This document shows, piece by piece, positions 53,333 through 62,391 of a DNA stretch of 64,000 nt; the stretch's first letter is position 1; every line of letters begins with the position of its first letter. The DNA comes from Variovorax paradoxus. GTDB taxonomy: Bacteria; Pseudomonadota; Gammaproteobacteria; Burkholderiales; Burkholderiaceae_C. The notes under the pieces were generated by a model. The model did no database searches and had not been told where the DNA came from. It was given only the letters and a program-made list of their open reading frames with translations. The stretch lies in NCBI RefSeq assembly GCF_030815975.1, contig NZ_JAUSXL010000002.1:2232001-2296000 (forward strand), in the 5' to 3' direction. The translations under genes were made by a program, and so were the position numbers.

Positions 53333-54991
53333 ATGAGACAAAGACTGACGAGCAAGTGGGTGCGATGCGGCGTGGCTGCTGCGCTGGCGATGGCGGGCTT
53401 TGCAGCCAACGCGCAGGGCGAGCATTTCGACATCGCGCGCTTCCAGGTCGAAGGCGACACGCTGCTCGGCGCCGCTGAAGTCGACCGGCTGGTCGCTTCC
53501 ATGGCGGGCCCCGGCCGGGCCTACAGCGACATCCAGCGCGCGGTCGACGCCCTGCAGCAGGCCTACACCCGCGCCGGCTACACGACCGTGCGGGTCTCGG
53601 TGCCCGAACAGGAACTGACCGGCGGTACCGTGAAGCTCCGCGTGACCGAGAGCGTGATCTCGTCGGTCACGGTCAGCGGCAACACGCACTTCGATTCGGA
53701 CAACATCCGCGCCAGCCTCTCGCGCCTGCAGACGGGCCGCGTGCCCGACCTGCGCGCCATCTCGGAGTCGGTGCAGCTGGCCAACGACAGCCCGGCCAAG
53801 CAGATCGGCGTGACGCTCGGCGAAGGCGCCAGCCCCGGCACCATCGACGCCAAGGTGGCGGTGGTCGACCACGATCCGCTGCGCCTCATCACCACGCTCG
53901 ACAACACCGGCACCGCGGCCAGCGGCCGCTGGCGCACCGGCGTCGCGCTGCAGCACGCCAACCTGTTCAACCGCGACCAGGTGGGCACGCTGGCGTACAC
54001 CACCTCGCCCGACAGCCCCTCGGGCATGCGGCTGCGCCTGTATTCGCTGGGCTACCGCATCCCGCTCTACGGCTTCGGCGACAGCCTGGACTTCATCTAC
54101 GGCAAGTCGAGCGTCAACTCGCCGGCCAGCTCGCCCACGCTCGGCGGCGTGCTGGGCTTCACCGGCAAGGGCGACGTCTACGGCGTGCGCTGGAACCATT
54201 TTCTCGGCCGCAGCGGCGAAAGCAGCGCGAAGCTCGTGCTCGGCCTCGACCGCCGCCGTATCGACTCGCGCTGCGACCTCGGCGGCGAGCAGGTGAGCAT
54301 CGCGCCGCCGACACCGCCCATCGCCGCGTGCGTGCCCTACGTCACCATGCCGCTGAGCCTGAGCTACATCGGCCAGCGCGACAGCGTCGACGAAGTGCTG
54401 GGCTACAGTGCCGGCGTGTCGCGCAACCTGGCCACCGGCACGCGCTACACCAACCTCGATGGCCGCACCGACCGCTACTCCTACCTCACGCCCGGCAACC
54501 GCCGCACGCGGGACGGCTTCGCCGTGCTGCGCGGCAGCGCCTCGTATGCCAAGGGCCTGCCCGGCGGCTGGCAGGCGCGGCTGGCGGGCAGCGCGCAGTA
54601 CACCAACACGCCACTGGTGGCGAGCGAGCAGTTCGGCCTGACGGGCCAGACGCTGGTGCGCGGCTTCCTGGAGCGCGCCGTCGTGGCCGACAGCGGCGTG
54701 GTCGTCAACGCCGAACTCTATTCACCCGAGCTGGGCGCCCTGGCCGGCGTGCCCGGCCAGCTGCGCGCCCTGGTCTTCTTCGACGCGGGGCAGGGCAGCA
54801 ACAGCCGCACGGCCGGCACCGCGGTGCCGGGCCGGGTCCACGTGTCGAGCGTGGGCGTGGGCGCGCGTTACGGCTGGGGTCGCGACTTCAGCCTGCGGCT
54901 GGACATCGCCCGCGTCAACGACGCGGGCCCCTCGCTGACCGAGAAGCGCGGCGACTGGCGCGCCCATCTGAGCGCGATGCTGGCGTTCTGA
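53333..54991 (+). CDS. Two-partner secretion outer-membrane transporter (TpsB, FhaC/ShlB family)
   Basis: 552-residue outer-membrane pore that exports the TpsA protein encoded next. Signal peptide MRQRLTSKWVRCGVAAALAMAGFAANAQG. POTRA-type region follows (FQVEGDTLLGAAEVDRLVASM, YTTVRVSVPEQELTGGTVKLRVTE), then a 16-strand barrel with the conserved LVRGFLER at about 441-448 (the VRGY/F motif of the L6 loop) and a C-terminal AF. The ATG is chosen to give the signal peptide; an upstream GTG would add 14 residues. First gene of a four-gene locus, 23 bases before tpsA. Confidence 0.92.
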   Translation: MRQRLTSKWVRCGVAAALAMAGFAANAQGEHFDIARFQVEGDTLLGAAEVDRLVASMAGPGRAYSDIQRAVDALQQAYTRAGYTTVRVSVPEQELTGGTVKLRVTESVISSVTVSGNTHFDSDNIRASLSRLQTGRVPDLRAISESVQLANDSPAKQIGVTLGEGASPGTIDAKVAVVDHDPLRLITTLDNTGTAASGRWRTGVALQHANLFNRDQVGTLAYTTSPDSPSGMRLRLYSLGYRIPLYGFGDSLDFIYGKSSVNSPASSPTLGGVLGFTGKGDVYGVRWNHFLGRSGESSAKLVLGLDRRRIDSRCDLGGEQVSIAPPTPPIAACVPYVTMPLSLSYIGQRDSVDEVLGYSAGVSRNLATGTRYTNLDGRTDRYSYLTPGNRRTRDGFAVLRGSASYAKGLPGGWQARLAGSAQYTNTPLVASEQFGLTGQTLVRGFLERAVVADSGVVVNAELYSPELGALAGVPGQLRALVFFDAGQGSNSRTAGTAVPGRVHVSSVGVGARYGWGRDFSLRLDIARVNDAGPSLTEKRGDWRAHLSAMLAF

Positions 54992-55014
54992 ACCCCACAC
55001 AAGGCAAACACACC

Positions 55015-58000
55015 ATGCGCCCGAACTTCAGACGCCGACTCCTGCCGCTGGCCGCCTCGCTGTGCGCCGCCGCAGCGACGCCGCTCCCGCTGTGGGCCCA
55101 GCCGCTGCCGGGCGCGCTGCCCACGGGCTGGAGCGTCACCTCCGGCAATGTCTCGTTCCTGCAGAACGGCACCACGCTGAACATCCTGCAGGGCACGCCG
55201 CAGGCGTTGGTCAATTTCGCGACCTTCAATGTCGGCGCGAACGCGCTGGTCGACATCCGCCAGCCGGGCAGCACGTCGGCGCTGCTGGCGCGCACCGTCG
55301 GCGGCGACCCGTCGCTGATCTACGGGCAGATCAAGGCCAACGGTGCACTCTGGCTCATCAATCCGGCCGGCATCATGGTCGGGCCCGGCGCACGCATCGA
55401 CGTCGGCAGCTTCATCGCGAGCACGCTCAACGTCAGCGACAGCGACTTCCTCGCGGGCCGGCTCATGTTCCGCGGCACGGCCACGGCGGGTGAAGTCCGC
55501 AACGCCGGCACCATCAACGCCGCGAGCGGCGGCAGCATCTACCTGGTCGGCCCCAGCGTGGTCAACAGCGGCACGCTCAATGCACCCCACGGCGAAGTGC
55601 TGCTGGCGGCGGGGCAGACCGTGCAGCTGGTCGACACCGGAACGCCGGGCGTCTCCGTGGCCATCACCGGCACGCCGGGCGAAGCGAAGAACCTCGGGCG
55701 CATCGCGGCCGAGGCCGGACGCATCGGCCTGGCGGCGGGCCTCGTGACCAACAGCGGCAGCATCAACGCCGACAGCGTGGTGCGCGAGGGGGGCCGCGTG
55801 TTCCTGCGCGCATCCGGCGACCTGAAGACGACGGCCGCGTCGGACATCAGCGCCAACGGCACGACCGGCGGCAACGTCGTCCTGTACGCCGACGGCGCGG
55901 CCGTGATCGACGGCCGGGTGTCGGCCACCGGCAGCGCGGGGCGCGGAGGCTATGTCGACACCTCGGGGCAGCGCTCGCTCGACGTGGTCAACGTGCCCGT
56001 GGTGGGCCGCGGCGGCGAGTGGCACATCGACCCGCTCAGCATCGAGATCGTGGCCGGCGGCGGTAGCGGCGGCACCAGCGGCAGCAACGCCATCACCTCG
56101 ACCGAATCCGGCGCGTACATCGGCGCCGACATCATCACGACGCAGCTCGACGCGGGCACCGACGTGAGCATCACCACAGGCAGCCCGACGATCGGCGCCG
56201 GCGACATCACCGTCTCGTCGGCCATCGCCAGGACCAGCGCCGCCGACTCGACACTGACGCTGAACGCCAGCAACAACATCGTCATCAACGCGGCGATCAC
56301 CAGCAAGGGCGGCAAGCTCGGACTCAATCTCAACAGCAATCTCCAGAACGACGATTCGGGCGCCAGCCATGCGGCCCAGGTCAACGCCGACATGAACCTG
56401 AACGGCGGCGTGCTGACCGTTTCCGAAGGTGCCGCGACCGGCAACGGCACGCTCAACATCGGGGGTGGAACCACCACGCTGGCTGCGCCCACCTCGGCCA
56501 TCGTCGCCGGCACCGTCAACGTGGGAACGGGCGCCACCCTGCTGGTGCAGCGCGAAGGCTCGCCGATCTCGGGCGTGCTCAACAACGCCGGCATGGTGAA
56601 CATCGACAGCCTCGGCACGGTGTCGTTCGGACAGGGCGGCACCCACAGCGGCGTGTTCAACGTGAGCGCGCCTTCCACGCTGTCGATGTCGGGCGGGCAG
56701 GCCTTCAACGCCGGTTCGGGCTTCACCGGCACCGGCACGGTCGCGTGGTCCGATACCGTGACGCTGGGCACGAACCTGAGCTTCGACCAGGGCGGCAACA
56801 GCCTGGTGCTGCACGAGCTGAGCCTCAACACCGGCGGCAACACGCTGCTGACGCAGGGCGCGGGCGTGGTGGTCGATGGCGAAGTCACCCTGCGCGAAGC
56901 CGGTGCATGGAGAAACAGCGCCGCCGTCGAGGTCAGGGGCAGCAACGGCGCCATCGTGGCGCGCGACGAGCGCGTGAAATTCGAGAACGACGGCACCGTC
57001 ACCACCACCGGCACGCGCGCCGACGTGTTCGGGGGAGCGGGCGGCGTCATGGCCACCTTCATCAACAACGGCACGCTGGTCAAGGCCACCGCCAGCGACC
57101 AGCAGTTCACGGGCATCCAGAACGGCGCGAACGGCACGATCCGCGCCGACGCCGGCCAGCTGACCCTGGCGGGTTCCACGCTCGGCGGCAGGATGCAGGT
57201 CGCGGGCGGCGCGCAGCTGACGCTGGACAACGTGAGCCTGGACGCCAGTGCCGATTTTTCCGGCGCCGGCGCCGGCGCCATGACGTGGCAGAACTACATC
57301 TCGCTGCTTGGCGCGGTGGACGTCAAGGCGGCGGCCCCGGTGCTGTCGATGGGCGCATCGACCGTGATCCAGGGGCAGGGCAATGCGCTCACCACGCGCA
57401 ACGTCGTGAACATGGCCGGGTCCGAAGTGGCGCTGGCGGGCACGACGACGTGGAACAACCTCGGCACCCTCAACCTCGGCGCCGGCGCCGCGTTCACGCC
57501 CGGCGACGGGCGGCTCGCGAACGGTGGCACGGTGGTGAAGACCGGTGCGGGCCTCGTCGCCGTGCCATTGAGCAACATGGCGGGCGGCATGGTGCGCATC
57601 GAGGAAGGCACGCTCGACGCGCGCCAGGGCACCGGCAACCCCAACAACGGCGCCATCGTGCTGCAGGCCGGCGCCACGCTGGGCGGCGGCGGCACGGACA
57701 TCTACAACAACGGCAGCATCAGCGGCAGCGGCACCATCGCACTGGGCGGCGACGGCACGCTGGTCAACAACGGCATCGTGTCGCCCGGCACCGCCGCGAC
57801 GGCAGGCCTGCTCACCGTGCGCGGCAACTACACGCAAACCGGCAGCGGCGTGCTGAACATCAAGGTCGGCGGCAGCGGCTTCGACCTGCTCGACATCGAC
57901 GGGTCGGCGCATCTTGCCGGCACACTCAACCTGAGCGGGCTTGGCGGCGCCTTGCCCGCGAACGGTGCAACGGCCGACTTCGTCGTGGCGCGGGGCTTGG

Positions 58001-58575
58001 GCAACAGCGGCACCTTCGGCCAGGTCAACGCGCCCGCGCAGACCTCGCCCGACGGCACGGCCACGCTGACCGTCAGCTACCCGGCCGGCGGAAGTCCGGT
58101 GGCGCGCGCCACGGCCGCCGTCGCGCCCTCGTTGGGGGCCTGCACCAGCAACCCCGCACTGCCCGGCTGCGATGCAGTCTTGCCGACGCTGGCGCAGTGC
58201 GTGGCGAACAGGTCGCTCGACGGCTGCTCGGCCCGGTTGCCGACCGAGGTCGCATGCGCCGTGAGCCCCACGCTGCCGGGGTGCGTGGCGCCGCCCACGC
58301 CGATCGCGTCGACGCCGGCACCGCCGCCTTCGGTCGACATCTGCACGATCGCGCCCAATTCGGTGCTCTGCCAGATACTGGGCCCGCCCACGGCGTCGCA
58401 ACCGGTCAAGCCGGTGCAGCAGGCGTCCAACGAAGTGATCAAGACCCTGACCACTGCCGCTCCTATGCCGTCTTTCAGCGACAAGGCCACCGACAAGACG
58501 AACACCAAGGAGTTGGCGTCATCGGACAAGGCGGGGACCAGGATCGAGCCCACCAAGAAGCTGTACTGCAATTGA
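55015..58575 (+). CDS. Two-partner secretion exoprotein (TpsA, filamentous-haemagglutinin N-terminal domain)
   Basis: 1186-residue secreted beta-helical protein. Signal peptide of about 28 residues ending PLWAQ. The TPS domain (about 35-150) has LNILQGTPQALVNFATFNVG and the NPxGI-type LINPAGIMVGPGARIDVG that TpsB recognises. A GGEWHIDPLSIEIV segment and SNNIVINAAI strands mark the helix. A long Gly/Thr/Asn-rich region follows. The last 140 residues are different: four C-x8-C pairs (CTSNPALPGC, CVANRSLDGC, CAVSPTLPGC, CTIAPNSVLC), a Pro-rich stretch and a Lys/Thr tail ending YCN. This suggests disulfide-linked anchoring or capping. Likely surface or released adhesin; target unknown. Confidence 0.92.
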   Translation: MRPNFRRRLLPLAASLCAAAATPLPLWAQPLPGALPTGWSVTSGNVSFLQNGTTLNILQGTPQALVNFATFNVGANALVDIRQPGSTSALLARTVGGDPSLIYGQIKANGALWLINPAGIMVGPGARIDVGSFIASTLNVSDSDFLAGRLMFRGTATAGEVRNAGTINAASGGSIYLVGPSVVNSGTLNAPHGEVLLAAGQTVQLVDTGTPGVSVAITGTPGEAKNLGRIAAEAGRIGLAAGLVTNSGSINADSVVREGGRVFLRASGDLKTTAASDISANGTTGGNVVLYADGAAVIDGRVSATGSAGRGGYVDTSGQRSLDVVNVPVVGRGGEWHIDPLSIEIVAGGGSGGTSGSNAITSTESGAYIGADIITTQLDAGTDVSITTGSPTIGAGDITVSSAIARTSAADSTLTLNASNNIVINAAITSKGGKLGLNLNSNLQNDDSGASHAAQVNADMNLNGGVLTVSEGAATGNGTLNIGGGTTTLAAPTSAIVAGTVNVGTGATLLVQREGSPISGVLNNAGMVNIDSLGTVSFGQGGTHSGVFNVSAPSTLSMSGGQAFNAGSGFTGTGTVAWSDTVTLGTNLSFDQGGNSLVLHELSLNTGGNTLLTQGAGVVVDGEVTLREAGAWRNSAAVEVRGSNGAIVARDERVKFENDGTVTTTGTRADVFGGAGGVMATFINNGTLVKATASDQQFTGIQNGANGTIRADAGQLTLAGSTLGGRMQVAGGAQLTLDNVSLDASADFSGAGAGAMTWQNYISLLGAVDVKAAAPVLSMGASTVIQGQGNALTTRNVVNMAGSEVALAGTTTWNNLGTLNLGAGAAFTPGDGRLANGGTVVKTGAGLVAVPLSNMAGGMVRIEEGTLDARQGTGNPNNGAIVLQAGATLGGGGTDIYNNGSISGSGTIALGGDGTLVNNGIVSPGTAATAGLLTVRGNYTQTGSGVLNIKVGGSGFDLLDIDGSAHLAGTLNLSGLGGALPANGATADFVVARGLGNSGTFGQVNAPAQTSPDGTATLTVSYPAGGSPVARATAAVAPSLGACTSNPALPGCDAVLPTLAQCVANRSLDGCSARLPTEVACAVSPTLPGCVAPPTPIASTPAPPPSVDICTIAPNSVLCQILGPPTASQPVKPVQQASNEVIKTLTTAAPMPSFSDKATDKTNTKELASSDKAGTRIEPTKKLYCN

Positions 58576-58585
58576 GGAGCGCCCC

Positions 58586-59047
58586 ATGAAATCGACGACG
58601 ACACGACGCATCGCGGGCCTGCTCTGCCTCATCGGCTGCATGGCCCCGGCACTCTCGGCCCATGCACAGGTGGTCGGCACCGTGACCAACCTCTCGGGCA
58701 TCCTGGCCGCGCGCAGCGCGCAGGGCGTCACCCGGCTGCTGGCGGTGGATTCGCAGGTTCACCAGGGCGACACGCTCACGACCGAGAGCCGCGCCTATGC
58801 GCAGCTGAAGTTCGCAGACGGCGCCGAGCTGACCTTGCAACCGCAGTCGATGCTGGTGGTGACGCGCTACAGCTACGACGCCGGCAAGCCGCAGGACGAC
58901 AAGGTCGAGCTGGGGCTGGCGCAAGGCGGCTTTCGCAGCATCGCGGGCGCGCTCGGCCAGCGCAGCCGCGACGCGACCGTCATCAACACCCCGGCGGGTG
59001 TGCTGAAGGGGAGCGCCACCATGGTCGTTTCCCTCGTGCCGCAGTGA
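58586..59047 (+). CDS. FecR-domain exported protein in the TPS locus
   Basis: 153-residue protein with a signal peptide (MKSTTTRRIAGLLCLIGC...ALSAHAQ) and one FecR domain (about 30-145): VVGTVTNLSGILAARSAQG, VHQGDTLTTESRAYAQLKFADGAELTLQPQS and VINTPAGVLKGSAT. Unlike FecR sigma regulators it lacks a transmembrane helix and an N-terminal anti-sigma part, so it is a free periplasmic or surface protein. GGAG precedes the ATG. It starts 10 bases after tpsA, so it is probably needed for assembly or anchoring of the exoprotein; this role is inferred. Confidence 0.87.
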   Translation: MKSTTTRRIAGLLCLIGCMAPALSAHAQVVGTVTNLSGILAARSAQGVTRLLAVDSQVHQGDTLTTESRAYAQLKFADGAELTLQPQSMLVVTRYSYDAGKPQDDKVELGLAQGGFRSIAGALGQRSRDATVINTPAGVLKGSATMVVSLVPQ

Positions 59048-59073
59048 GCCGCGCACTGCAAGGAGACCATCCG

Positions 59074-59439
59074 ATGAAAAAATTCTCTTTCTTCTTCTCC
59101 CTTTTTGCACTGCTGGCGGCCCTGGCCCCGATGCACGCATCCGCACAAATTGCGCTGCCTTCACGGCCTGTGCTACCCACTGCCACTCTCTCTCTTCCGC
59201 CGGGTTTGTATGTCCAGGTGATCGATGGCCTGATCAATGTCAGCAACAAGGGCGGGAGCAGCAGCTTTGCCGCGGGGCAGTTCGGCTACACGCCGTCGCC
59301 CATCCAGCCGCCGATCATCGTTCCGAAGAACCCCGGCCTCCTGTTCACGCTGCCGGCCGCTTTCAGCGCGTTATCCGCCAACATGGCAACGACCAGCGGC
59401 GCCCCCAAGTCGAACACCGTCGACTGCGAAGTTCGCTAA
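59074..59439 (+). CDS. Small exported protein, last gene of the TPS locus
   Basis: 121-residue protein with a clear signal peptide (MKKFSFFFSLFALLAALAPMHASAQ). The mature 95 residues have no recognised domain: LPPGLYVQVIDGLINVSNKGGSSSFAAGQFGYTP, a Pro/Ile-rich turn (SPIQPPIIVPKNPG) and a C-terminus with a single Cys (NTVDCEVR). AAGGAGA lies 8-9 bases before the ATG, so this start is preferred over one 10 codons earlier. The phrase GLINVSNKGGSSSFAAGQFGY resembles FecR-like beta motifs. Single Cys and co-transcription with a Cys-paired TpsA raise the possibility of disulfide contact. Confidence 0.75.
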   Translation: MKKFSFFFSLFALLAALAPMHASAQIALPSRPVLPTATLSLPPGLYVQVIDGLINVSNKGGSSSFAAGQFGYTPSPIQPPIIVPKNPGLLFTLPAAFSALSANMATTSGAPKSNTVDCEVR

Positions 59440-60386
59440 GGGCTGATTGCCCGATCGCTGCGGCTCAGCGTGCGAAAGCGCCCGGGGCTTTCGCCCACCA
59501 TGCGCCGGAAAGCCGCGCTGAACGCCGTCTCCGACTGGTAGCCGATGCGCTCGGCAATGCGCGCAATGGCCTCGTCGCTGTGCCGCAGCGCATTGCGCGC
59601 CACCGTCATGCGCCAGCCGCCCAGGTAGTCGAGCGGCGTCGAACCCGTGAGCACCTTGAAGCGCACTGCGAAGGCCGTGCGCGACATGCTCGCGGCCTGC
59701 GCCAGGCGCTCGACGGTCCACGGCTGCGCGATGTCGCCATGCATCTGCGACAGCGCGGCGCCGATGCGCGCATCGGTCATCGCGCCGAGCCAGCCTTCGG
59801 GCTGCGGCGCATTTGCCAGATGCACACGCAGCGCCTGCACCAGCACGAGCGCGGCAAGGTTGGTGCGCGCAATCGACGCACCCGGCCGCATCTCGGCCGT
59901 CTCCCAGCGCAGCAGATCGAGCAGCCCCACGAGCGGCCGCGCGCCGGGGTCGCTCGCGCGCAGGTGGATCAGCGGCGGCAGGTGGCGCAGCAGCAGTTCG
60001 CCGGCTTCGCCGGCGAGGGTGAAGCGGCCGCTGACCATGGTGACCAGCGAGCCGTCTTCGGCGCCCTGGCCGTCGTAGCGCAGGACGCCGTCCGGCCCGC
60101 GGAAGTCGCGGCTGACCTGCAGGCCATCCTGCACCGGACCCGGTGGATTGCTGGACGCCGTGAAGGGCTGGCCGTTGGTCAGCAGATAGAAGTCGCCGGC
60201 CTCCAGCGCGGCCGGCGCGGACGCGCCCTCCACGTCCAGCAGCACGCGGCCCGCCAGCACGCCGCCCAGCTTGATGTGCGAGTCGTAGTGCGGGTAGCGA
60301 AAGGCCCAGCGGCCGCGCGCCTCGAAGCGCGACGAGAGCGTGCTGCTCACCGTGAGCATCGAGAGCACATCGGACAAGGGATCCAT
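59436..60386 (-). CDS. AraC-family regulator (cupin_6 type)
   Basis: 316-residue AraC regulator with an N-terminal AraC-binding-like cupin (MLTVSSTLSSRFEARGRWAFRYPHYDSHIKLGGVLAG, ALEAGDFYLLTNGQPF) and a C-terminal double HTH (TVERLAQAASMSRTAFAVRFKVLTG, then IARIAERIGYQSETAFSAAFRRMVGESPGRFR). This subgroup often regulates a divergent gene; here it faces an MFS drug-type exporter. It ends overlapping the TPS locus terminus tail to tail by four bases. Confidence 0.92.
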   Translation of the reverse strand: MDPLSDVLSMLTVSSTLSSRFEARGRWAFRYPHYDSHIKLGGVLAGRVLLDVEGASAPAALEAGDFYLLTNGQPFTASSNPPGPVQDGLQVSRDFRGPDGVLRYDGQGAEDGSLVTMVSGRFTLAGEAGELLLRHLPPLIHLRASDPGARPLVGLLDLLRWETAEMRPGASIARTNLAALVLVQALRVHLANAPQPEGWLGAMTDARIGAALSQMHGDIAQPWTVERLAQAASMSRTAFAVRFKVLTGSTPLDYLGGWRMTVARNALRHSDEAIARIAERIGYQSETAFSAAFRRMVGESPGRFRTLSRSDRAISP

Positions 60387-60414
60387 GGTTTCTGTACGAA
60401 TGAATAAGAAAAGC

Positions 60415-60442
60415 GGCCGGATGATTATTCAATCATTCGGCC
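60415..60442. promoter_or_regulatory. Inverted-repeat operator between AraC and MFS genes
   Basis: GGCCGGATGATT-ATTC-AATCATTCGGCC: twelve-base arms with one mismatch and a four-base spacer in the 76-base divergent gap. Likely binding site of the adjacent AraC protein; if so it lies 20 bases before the MFS start and 28 bases before the regulator start. Confidence 0.6.
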
Positions 60443-60462
60443 CGCAGCGCGACCATTGGCGC

Positions 60463-61677
60463 ATGTCCTCCTCGAACGCTCGACTTTCCCGCTACGCCAT
60501 CGTGCTGGGCCTGCTCACCGCGATCGGGCCCTGTGCCATCGACATGTACCTGCCCGCGCTGCCAGCCATCGGGCATGCGCTGGGCGCCGGCCCGCATGCA
60601 GTGCAGGCCAGCCTGATGGCCTTCTTCATCGCGACCGCCGCAGGCCAGCTGATCGCCGGTCCGCTGTCGGACATCTTTGGCCGCAAGCGGCCGATGTACG
60701 TGGGCCTCGCGGTGTTCGTGGCCGCGAGCATCGGATGTGCGCTCGCGCCGAGCATTGGCGTGCTGATCGCCTTTCGCTTCCTGCAGGGGCTCGGCGCCTG
60801 CGCCTGCATGGTGACGCCGCGCGCCGTGGTGCGCGACCTGCACACCGGGACCGAAGCGGCGCGGCTCATGTCGCTGCTGATCCTGGTCTACAGCGTGTCG
60901 CCGATCCTGGCGCCGCTGGTCGGCAGCTTCGTGGCCGATGCGGCCAACTGGCGTGCGGTGTTCTGGGTGATCGGCGCGCTCGCGCTGCTGGCCATGGCGA
61001 TGGTGGCGGTCTTCCTGCCCGAGACGCGGCCGCCGGCGGCACGGCAGCAGAGCAGCCTGCGCGGCGCGATGGCCAGCTATGGCGTGCTGCTGCGCGACCG
61101 GCATTTCCTGGCCGTGGCCTTCATGGCCTCGCTCACGCTCTCGGGCTTCTTCATCTACGTGGCGAACTCGTCGTTCGTGATGAGCACGCACTTCGGCGTG
61201 TCGCCGCGCCTGTATGCCGTGCTGTTCGCGCTCAATGCGGTGTCGATGATCGCGGTGTCGCAGATGAACGGCTGGCTCGCGGCGCGCTTCGGCATCCGGC
61301 GCGTGCTGCGCACGGCGGTCATCGCGCACGCCATCACCACGGCGTTGCTGCTGCTCGTGTCGGCGCTCGCGGGCGTCGACCGCCTTGGCGTGCTGGTCGG
61401 CTTTCTGGTGGTCGCCTATGGGCTCAACGGCGTGATCGTGCCGTCGGCCTTCGTGGTGGCGATGGAAGGGCATGCGGCGCGTGCGGGCACGGCGTCGGCC
61501 CTGCTCGGCACACTGAACTTCGCGGGCGGCGCGGTGATGGTGGCGCTGGTGGCGCCGTTCGCCGACGGCACGCCGCGGCCGATGGTGGCGGGCATTGCGT
61601 GCTGTTCGGCCGTCGTGCTGGTGCTGGCCTTGCGCGCGCTGCGGCCCGCGCACGCCACGGCACCGGTCAGCGCCTAG
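60463..61677 (+). CDS. MFS multidrug exporter, Bcr/CflA type
   Basis: 404-residue major-facilitator exporter with 12 predicted helices. Motifs: GLLTAIGPCAIDMYLPALPAI in helix 1 (the conserved acidic residue and YLPA), GPLSDIFGRKRPMYVGL (motif A) and LQGLGACACMVTPRAVVRDL (motif C-like), as in bicyclomycin-resistance/CflA proteins. The start is the ATG giving MSSSNARLSRYAIVLG. No Shine-Dalgarno is apparent. Probably controlled by the divergent AraC gene through the shared palindrome. Exported compound unknown. Confidence 0.9.
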   Translation: MSSSNARLSRYAIVLGLLTAIGPCAIDMYLPALPAIGHALGAGPHAVQASLMAFFIATAAGQLIAGPLSDIFGRKRPMYVGLAVFVAASIGCALAPSIGVLIAFRFLQGLGACACMVTPRAVVRDLHTGTEAARLMSLLILVYSVSPILAPLVGSFVADAANWRAVFWVIGALALLAMAMVAVFLPETRPPAARQQSSLRGAMASYGVLLRDRHFLAVAFMASLTLSGFFIYVANSSFVMSTHFGVSPRLYAVLFALNAVSMIAVSQMNGWLAARFGIRRVLRTAVIAHAITTALLLLVSALAGVDRLGVLVGFLVVAYGLNGVIVPSAFVVAMEGHAARAGTASALLGTLNFAGGAVMVALVAPFADGTPRPMVAGIACCSAVVLVLALRALRPAHATAPVSA

Positions 61678-61765
61678 GCAATTTGCCCCATGAGCCGGGT
61701 GGCGCCTTGGACCTAGACTTTCCATCCAGGTCCCACCGGATGTCCGATGGGCCGGAAAGGCTCCC

Positions 61766-62377
61766 ATGAAAATTCCCGCCTCGGTGTTGAAGAACATGGA
61801 TCGCACCATCCAGTCCTACGAAGACTCCGCCCGCGAATACAACGCGGTCGTGGCAGGCCACCGGCCGCCCGAGATCGTGGACGCGCTGCGCCGGATGATG
61901 CAGTTCGTGCCCGCCGGCGGCACCGTGCTGGAGATCGGTTCCGGATCGGGGCAGGACGCGGACTTCATCGAGTCGTTGGGCGGCGTCGTCAGGCGCACCG
62001 ATGCGGCGCAGGCCTTTCTCGACCTGCAGGCCGAGCGCGGCAAGAAGGGCGAGCTGCTCAACGTCGTGACGGATGCATTGGGCGGGCCCTACAGCGCGAT
62101 CCTCGCGATGGCCGTGCTGATCCACGTCGATCGTGAGCAGGTCGCACCGGTCCTGCGCAAGGTGTTCGACGCGCTCGAGCCCGGCGGGGTCTTCCTGGCG
62201 GGTATGCGCATCGGCGAGGGCGAGACGAACGGCGACTACCAGACCGTGTACTGGGCGAAGGACCGGTTCGCCGACGAGCTTGCTGCGGCCGGCCTGCGAA
62301 TGCAATGGGACACGCAGTGGATCGGCCGCGAGGACGTGACGTGGGTCAGCTTCCTCGCGTGCCGTCCACGGGAGTGA
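61766..62377 (+). CDS. Class I SAM-dependent methyltransferase
   Basis: 203-residue methyltransferase of the seven-strand fold. SAM motif I VLEIGSGSGQDADFIE (about 54-69), motif II-like RRTDAAQAFLDLQ, post-I AMAVLIHVDREQVAPVL, and EPGGVFLAG. The substrate-binding part is short, so a small molecule is likelier than a protein. GGAAAGG precedes the ATG by about 7 bases. A -10-like TAGACT lies about 50 bases upstream. No partner gene; it converges with livF. Confidence 0.85.
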   Translation: MKIPASVLKNMDRTIQSYEDSAREYNAVVAGHRPPEIVDALRRMMQFVPAGGTVLEIGSGSGQDADFIESLGGVVRRTDAAQAFLDLQAERGKKGELLNVVTDALGGPYSAILAMAVLIHVDREQVAPVLRKVFDALEPGGVFLAGMRIGEGETNGDYQTVYWAKDRFADELAAAGLRMQWDTQWIGREDVTWVSFLACRPRE

Positions 62378-62391
62378 ACGCGGGCCTGAAC

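Noticed and set aside
54868..58401. A 1177-codon open frame antisense to tpsA
   Set aside because: High-GC shadow frame: Arg/Gly/Ala/His-rich, no domain, no ribosome site, and tpsA itself has clear TPS motifs.
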